A DNA stretch of 64,000 nt, from NCBI GenBank assembly GCA_014360685.1, contig JACIXB010000017.1, positions 62,001 through 126,000 on the forward strand, written 5' to 3'. Below are positions 59,530 through 64,000 of this stretch, in pieces. Made by a program: the position numbers and the translations under genes. Under the pieces are notes generated by a model. That model worked only from the letters and a program-made list of their open reading frames with translations. It had not been told where the DNA came from and did no database searches. The DNA comes from Actinomycetota bacterium (GTDB taxonomy: Bacteria; Actinomycetota; Geothermincolia; Geothermincolales; RBG-13-55-18). Within the stretch, counting starts at the first letter, position 1; each line of letters opens with the position of its first letter.

Positions 59530-59871
59530 ATGTTTCCTGGGAGCGAGGAGATGGCCAGGCTGGAGTTGGAGGGAACGAGAAAGGCCTTCGACCTGGAGGA
59601 TAAGGCGGAATATACCTTAGGCAGGGCGGATCCGGCCACCCGTTCCTTCCCGGATATCGACTTGGCGCCCTTCGGGGCCCTGGATGCCGGCGTTTCCAGG
59701 AGACATGCCAAGATAACCCGCCTGGGAGGGGGCCGCTATTACATCATGGATCTGGCCTCCACCAATTACACCCACGTCAACGGCGAGCGGTTGGAGGCCT
59801 TCGAGCCCCGTCCCCTGGCCGATGGGGACGAGATCCACATGGGAACCATGAAGCTCGTCTTCCGGGCTTGA
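59530..59871 (+). CDS. FHA-domain protein
   Basis: A 113-residue protein that is one forkhead-associated domain. YTLGRADP (the conserved GR), GVSRRHAKI (S-x-x-H), and the ASTNYTHVNGERL segment (T-N-x3-V-N-G) fit FHA phosphothreonine-binding domains. It is probably recruited by the Ser/Thr kinase encoded about 400 bases downstream. ATG 59530 is close to AAAGGGAAG. ATG 59551 is an alternative with GAGGAG. Confidence 0.87.
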   Translation: MFPGSEEMARLELEGTRKAFDLEDKAEYTLGRADPATRSFPDIDLAPFGALDAGVSRRHAKITRLGGGRYYIMDLASTNYTHVNGERLEAFEPRPLADGDEIHMGTMKLVFRA

Positions 59872-60266
59872 AGGATCGGGCCCTTCCCCCACGTCTTCCA
59901 GCGCGTTGCCGGGCGGACATCCCTCGCGATCGCCCGCTACCCTTCCTCCCTCCAGGTACCCCGCCCCCATCCCCCGCCCTCCGTTCTTGCAAAGAGCCCG
60001 GAGGATGGGATACGGCCCCTTTCTCGGTCGGACAGCGCGGGCGAAATTGGTTTTTTCGGATGGACGATAACCGGATCACCGCGGGCCTTACAGGAGATTT
60101 GGTTTTTTCTAGAGCCGCCGCCTTTTTTACAGGACTCGACGCCAAGGGCGGTTTAAGGCGGCGGGCGCGAAGTGTCGATAGAATAATGGCGCGGAGCGCG
60201 GATGAACTCTTATCCCCTCTGGCGAGGAGAGAAAAAATATTTTCGTTTACCATTCCGGGTGGAGCG
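59872..60266. other. kinase leader region, no gene seen
   Basis: About 395 bases. The kinase frame is open back through this stretch, but the residues are unlike a protein domain and the codons are less GC3-rich. A GAATAATGGC segment and an A-rich AAAAAATATTTTCG segment (about 60233-60246) may mark the promoter region. Confidence 0.4.
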
Positions 60267-61940
60267 ATGGTGAAGCGATATCGCATCCTCAGGGAAATCG
60301 GGCGGGGAGCCATGGGCCGCGTTTACCTGGCCCAGGACAGCCTGCTGGAGCGTGACGTGGCCCTGAAGGAGCTGAAGGTACCCGATTATTTCAAGGAGCA
60401 GGAGAAGGCCGAGGTCAGGGAGAGGTTCCGGCTGGAGGCCAAGGCGGCGGCCAAGCTCTCCCATCCCCACATCCTCACCGTGCACGACATAATACTGGAC
60501 GAGGACCGCCAGTACATAGTCATGGAGTACCTCGAGGGCAAGACCATGCGGGAAGTGTTGGCGGAACGCAGGCTTTCCCCGGGGGAGGTCATGAGCATCG
60601 CCCCCATGGTCTGCGAGGCCCTGGGTTACGCCCACCGGCAAGGCATCATCCACCGTGACGTGAAGCCGGACAACATCTTCGTCCTCCAGAACGGGAACAT
60701 CAAGCTGGCGGACTTCGGCATCGCCAAGATGATAAGGATGAGCGACCGGACGCACACCGATGTGATCTTGGGCACCCCCAACTACATTGCCCCGGAGGTC
60801 ATCCAGGGGAGGCCTTACGATCACCGGGTGGACATCTTCGCTCTGGGGGTCACCATGTACGAAATGCTCTCCGGGCGCCGGCCGTTCGACGCCGAGAACG
60901 ACTTTGCCATCCTCTACAAAGTGGTGACGGAGGAGCCGGTGCCCCTTTCCGAGGTGGTGGATGGGGTGCCGCCGTCCCTGGTGCGGGTGGTTCACAAGGC
61001 CTTGCGCAAGGATCCTTCCCTGCGGTACCGGGACATGGAAGAATTCAGGGCCGACCTCATGGAGGTACGCACGGAACTGGGAATGGAAGTAGATGGAAAG
61101 GAGGCCTTCGACAAGGAGAAGGCCCTCCTGGCGGAGCTGGAAGCGGCCCGGGAGATGGAGCTCGGCGAGGAGCAACAAGGCGTGGGGTACGATTTCCGCC
61201 GCGACAGGGAATGGAAGGAGCTCATCGCCAGGATTTACGCCCCTCGGCCGGGAGAGGAAAGGGGCCTTGTGGAGACATCGGGCGGAGGGTTCCCGACGGA
61301 ATCGGAAGTCGGCGCGGCTGCGGAGCGTAACCGCCCACCGAGCGTCTCTCCCGCCTACGGGGTGGCGGGGGCTCAAGCGTCGCCTTCCCGGGGACGGACC
61401 CTGGGACACGCGTGGGTGGAGGGGGCTCCTCACGTGCGGATCCCCTTCCCCGGGGGGAGCCCTCAGCCTGGAGCAGCTCGTCGCGGCTTCCAGGGAAATG
61501 CCCGGGTCCTGTCCGTGGGAGCCAGGCGGCTGGCCTTAAGTATCCCGGCACTGACCGCCTTGTTGGTGATTTCCACCCTTTTCCCCTGGATCGGCAGGGG
61601 CTTGAATCCCACGCGGGAGATGGCGGGGATATCCTTCCCCGAGGGGATGCTGATCTCCGGCCTAGCTACCTTGATCGCCGGGTGCGACGCCATGGTGCTC
61701 CTGGGGATGTTATCGCCGGGGAAATGGACGCGGGCCATGAAAGGTTTATCCCTGCTGGTTTTCCTCACCGCCCTCCTCTTCCTCGGATTGCGGGTCTTCG
61801 CCGGGTTGGGTTACGGTAAGGCGCCGGGCCTCTCCCTTGGACAGGCGTTGGCGGGGACGGGGTGGGGATTATGGCTGGCCCTGGCCGGATCCCTGGCTAC
61901 CTTCATCCTCTGCTCCCGCCTGCGGGCGGAAGCCCAATGA
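60267..61940 (+). CDS. membrane Ser/Thr protein kinase (PknB-type)
   Basis: A 557-residue eukaryotic-like Ser/Thr kinase. The glycine loop EIGRGAMGRVYLA, the Lys in VALKELKV, the catalytic HRDVKPDN, DFGIAK and APEVI are all present in the first 270 residues. A linker and about four membrane helices follow (from about 430), including LFPWIGRG. Unlike PknB it has no PASTA domain, and the C-terminus lies within the membrane. The helical block resembles the zinc-ribbon membrane protein at 5116. ATG 60267 follows GGTGGAG. Confidence 0.9.
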   Translation: MVKRYRILREIGRGAMGRVYLAQDSLLERDVALKELKVPDYFKEQEKAEVRERFRLEAKAAAKLSHPHILTVHDIILDEDRQYIVMEYLEGKTMREVLAERRLSPGEVMSIAPMVCEALGYAHRQGIIHRDVKPDNIFVLQNGNIKLADFGIAKMIRMSDRTHTDVILGTPNYIAPEVIQGRPYDHRVDIFALGVTMYEMLSGRRPFDAENDFAILYKVVTEEPVPLSEVVDGVPPSLVRVVHKALRKDPSLRYRDMEEFRADLMEVRTELGMEVDGKEAFDKEKALLAELEAAREMELGEEQQGVGYDFRRDREWKELIARIYAPRPGEERGLVETSGGGFPTESEVGAAAERNRPPSVSPAYGVAGAQASPSRGRTLGHAWVEGAPHVRIPFPGGSPQPGAARRGFQGNARVLSVGARRLALSIPALTALLVISTLFPWIGRGLNPTREMAGISFPEGMLISGLATLIAGCDAMVLLGMLSPGKWTRAMKGLSLLVFLTALLFLGLRVFAGLGYGKAPGLSLGQALAGTGWGLWLALAGSLATFILCSRLRAEAQ

Positions 61941-62289
61941 GACCTACAGCCATGGACCGGAGGAAATCGAAGGGCCGACCGGGATCGCGCCACTTGCCTC
62001 GGCCGTTTCCCGGGCCACGTGGATGACATCCGATTTTTCGCTTCCTTTACTTCCGGGAGTGCGGGGACGGGCTGTCCAAGAGGAAGGTTCAGAGGGTTTG
62101 CGTCGGCCTGATCCGGGGCGGAGCATCCGGCAGCAGCCATCAAAGGTTTAGGGCTACCCAAGCGAAAAAGCCATGAGGAACCCCCTGGTTTTCCGGTGCG
62201 GGGCGTCCGCCGCGGAAGCCTAAGGGTGGGGCTAACCGGAAGAAAGGGCCAAAGGAGGTTTCCGGATACCCGCGCTTGGGGTCGGGGAC
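61941..62289. other. intergenic stretch between convergent genes
   Basis: About 350 bases with no gene or strong terminator recognised. Confidence 0.4.
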
Positions 62290-63150
62290 TCAGAAGTCCT
62301 CGTTGGCCAGGAGCCAACTCACGTATTCCCGGAGGGGCTCCCGATAGTGGCGGGCGAGGGGAAAACCGCGCAGGCGCAGGTTCAGGTTGTCCAGGGGGGA
62401 ATAGGGAGGGCGGGGACAGGGGAGGTTGAGGTCGGCGTAGCGGATAGGTTGTACCGGGATATCCTTCCAACCCGCGATCTCCAGGATCTCCCGGGCGAAG
62501 TCGTACCGCGAGCATACCCCCTGGTTGGTTGCATGGTACAGGCCGTACTGGCCCGAATGGCAAACGCGGTGGATGATCTCCGCCAGGTCGCCGGTATAAG
62601 TGGGCGTTCCCACCTCGTCGGTCACCACCCGCAGGGAACCCTTCTCGCGGGCGTTGCGCAATATGCTCTTCACGAAATTGCGCCTTCCTCCACGCCCGAA
62701 GAGCCACTGGGTGCGGAAGATGTAATGGCGGGGCAGGGCGGAGGCGAGGAAGCGTTCCGCGGCCAGCTTGGCCTTCCCGTAGACTCCCTGCGGGTTGGGC
62801 TCGTCCAGTTCCGTGTAGGGAGCCCCCTTGCGGCCGTCGAAGACGTAGTCAGAGCTGATGAAGGCCAGGGGGCAGCCGGCCTCCAGGCAGGCCAGGGCCA
62901 GGTTCTGCGCCCCGGTCAGGTTGACCCGCAGGGAGGGTTCGGGATCCAGTTCGGCACGGTCGGCGTCCAGGTCGGCGGCGGTGTTGATGACCAGGTCGGG
63001 TTGGCAAGAGGGAATTTTTTCCATGACGAGGTTATAATCCGTGATGTCCAGGTCGACGTCGAAGGGAAGGACCTCGTCACCGGAGGTCCGGAAGACCTTC
63101 ACCAGGTCGGTTCCCAGTTGGCCGGCGGCACCGCAAATCACCACGCGCAT
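62290..63150 (-). CDS. rfbD: dTDP-4-dehydrorhamnose reductase
   Basis: A 286-residue extended SDR of the RfbD family. ICGAAGQLGTDLVKVF is the nucleotide-binding motif, SSDYVFDG and PQGVYGKAKLAAE (Y-x3-K) the active-site region, and FRTQWLFGRGG the substrate part. It would reduce dTDP-4-keto-L-rhamnose to dTDP-L-rhamnose for cell-surface polysaccharide. ATG 63150 has AAAGGAG about seven bases upstream. The rfbC-like gene lies 350 bases upstream in the same direction. Confidence 0.92.
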   Translation of the reverse strand: MRVVICGAAGQLGTDLVKVFRTSGDEVLPFDVDLDITDYNLVMEKIPSCQPDLVINTAADLDADRAELDPEPSLRVNLTGAQNLALACLEAGCPLAFISSDYVFDGRKGAPYTELDEPNPQGVYGKAKLAAERFLASALPRHYIFRTQWLFGRGGRRNFVKSILRNAREKGSLRVVTDEVGTPTYTGDLAEIIHRVCHSGQYGLYHATNQGVCSRYDFAREILEIAGWKDIPVQPIRYADLNLPCPRPPYSPLDNLNLRLRGFPLARHYREPLREYVSWLLANEDF

Positions 63151-63503
63151 CTCGCTCTCCTTTCCGGCTTGATCGCCCGTCCTGCCTCCTGCGCCCGCTG
63201 GACTCGGGTTCCCGGGGCCGGCGTCGCTCATGCCCCTTGCGCCTCGTTCGCTTCGCGTTTTTAATGCCTTGGCGGCCGAGGCTTTCCATCCCGGGGCCGG
63301 GTGACACCGACCCGGCCGTGCCTCAGCCGCGGAGATTCTCGCCTCACCTAAGACCAGGCCCTGGGACGAAAGCATGATGCTCGAGCCCCGGATCCCCGGC
63401 GTTTGGTCTTGAACCCCCCGCGTGGGCGGTGGAATCCGTTTCCGCCCGCCCGCTTGGCTCCCTCCCCGGGAGGCATCATCTCATATCAGCATACCCAAGT
63501 CCG
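63151..63503. other. intergenic stretch between rfbC and rfbD
   Basis: About 350 bases on the rfb operon strand with no gene recognised. Confidence 0.4.
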
Positions 63504-63977
63504 TCAATCCTCTCCCCCGCTTTCCCAGTCGAAGAGGGCGTCGTAGGGGATGCGCTCCTCGTCCGGGTCCGAGGGGTCGTAGGAGCGGGTGGTGTGGTAG
63601 AAGAGGCCCACGGGCTTGTTTCCCAGCACCTGGTACCCGTGGGCCACTCCCGGGGGTATGACGATGAGCAGGGGGCGGTGTTCTCCGGCGTAGATGACCT
63701 GGGTGCGGCCGTGGGTGGGGGAATCCTCCCGCAGGTCGTGGAGGACCACGCGTGCCTCCCCCTGGGCCACGAACCATAGGTCGTGCTGTTTGCGGTGCCA
63801 GTGGAAGGCCTTGATCACCCCGGGGTAGGTGAGGGTGAAGGTGGTCTGCCCGAAACGCTCCAGCAGGGCGTCGTCGTCGCGCAGCACTTCCAGGAGATAA
63901 CCCCTCTCGTCGCAATGTCGGACCAGTGGTTTTACCAAAACGCCCTCTATACCCTTTTCCTTTTGCTCCAAGGCCAC
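63504..63977 (-). CDS. rfbC: dTDP-4-dehydrorhamnose 3,5-epimerase-like protein
   Basis: A 157-residue cupin protein of the RfbC family. DERGYLLEVLRDD, YPGVIKAFHWHRKQHDLWFV and the His-containing PPGVAHGYQVLGNKP stretch are typical. It would epimerise dTDP-4-keto-6-deoxyglucose before RfbD. The start lies at one of two adjacent GTG codons (63980 or 63977); GGGAGG fits 63977 better. It is close to the window edge and other rfb genes may lie beyond it. Confidence 0.88.
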   Translation of the reverse strand: MALEQKEKGIEGVLVKPLVRHCDERGYLLEVLRDDDALLERFGQTTFTLTYPGVIKAFHWHRKQHDLWFVAQGEARVVLHDLREDSPTHGRTQVIYAGEHRPLLIVIPPGVAHGYQVLGNKPVGLFYHTTRSYDPSDPDEERIPYDALFDWESGGED

Positions 63978-64000
63978 CACCTCCCGTTCAGGATAAAGGT

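Overview
The window is high-GC DNA with strongly GC-ending codons, near-consensus Shine-Dalgarno sites and compact operons on both strands. The gene content (thiolase plus FadB-type fusion, COG1900/NIL-ferredoxin homocysteine pair, a GlcD-HdrD-type Fe-S flavoprotein, a methyltetrahydrofolate:corrinoid-type methyltransferase, ECF and FecBCD-type uptake systems, PASTA-less Ser/Thr kinase, CsoR) suggests a deep-branching anaerobic or facultative actinobacterium-like organism, perhaps Geothermincolia-like. That placement is inference, because no rRNA or tRNA gene was seen.

Layout. 1-3.4 kb: the end of an upstream gene, then fadA and a fadB-like fusion (fatty-acid beta-oxidation). 3.4-7.7 kb: a small repeat-bounded element that supplies the start codon of a metallo-beta-lactamase-fold gene, a zinc-ribbon membrane protein, a diacylglycerol-kinase-like protein and a fused MNT/HEPN remnant. 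7.9-13.9 kb, minus strand: a metal or metal-chelate uptake operon (methyltransferase, truncated CooC-like ATPase, FecB-, FecC- and FecD-type ABC proteins, TrmO) behind a promoter, a short hairpin-rich leader and a terminator. 14.1-23.6 kb, plus strand: a cobalamin riboswitch with terminator, a large secreted beta-propeller protein, then DUF4430 protein, EcfT, double EcfA, S component and an alpha/alpha-toroid protein. DUF4430 plus toroid match the two domains of animal transcobalamin/intrinsic factor, so this looks like a B12 capture and import system. 23.6-31.8 kb: glycogen debranching enzyme, glycosyltransferase, GGR-type flavoprotein, an internally duplicated lipoprotein, small proteins and CsoR. 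32.3-37 kb: a 1021-residue FAD/Fe-S oxidoreductase with a Met-Pro-rich tail, a decayed CopB-type ATPase and a SHOCT protein. 37-46 kb: pterin methyltransferase, thioesterase, phosphoribosyltransferase, TetR plus desaturase-like flavoprotein, SDR epimerase and an AbiEii-like nucleotidyltransferase pair. 46-53.7 kb: MoxR AAA ATPase, VWA protein, beta-repeat protein, M24 peptidase, UspA and an ISLre2/UPF0236 transposase remnant. 54-64 kb: a large esterase lipoprotein, a Met-type T-box leader before the homocysteine genes, an FHA protein and Ser/Thr kinase, and dTDP-rhamnose genes rfbD and rfbC.

Two families of short dispersed repeats mark the window. One carries a shared CTGACCCC core at four loci, each touching a gene start, a gene end or a leader. 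The other is a 64-bp unit that occurs next to the transposase remnant and, separately, as a tandem pair at 42.3 kb.
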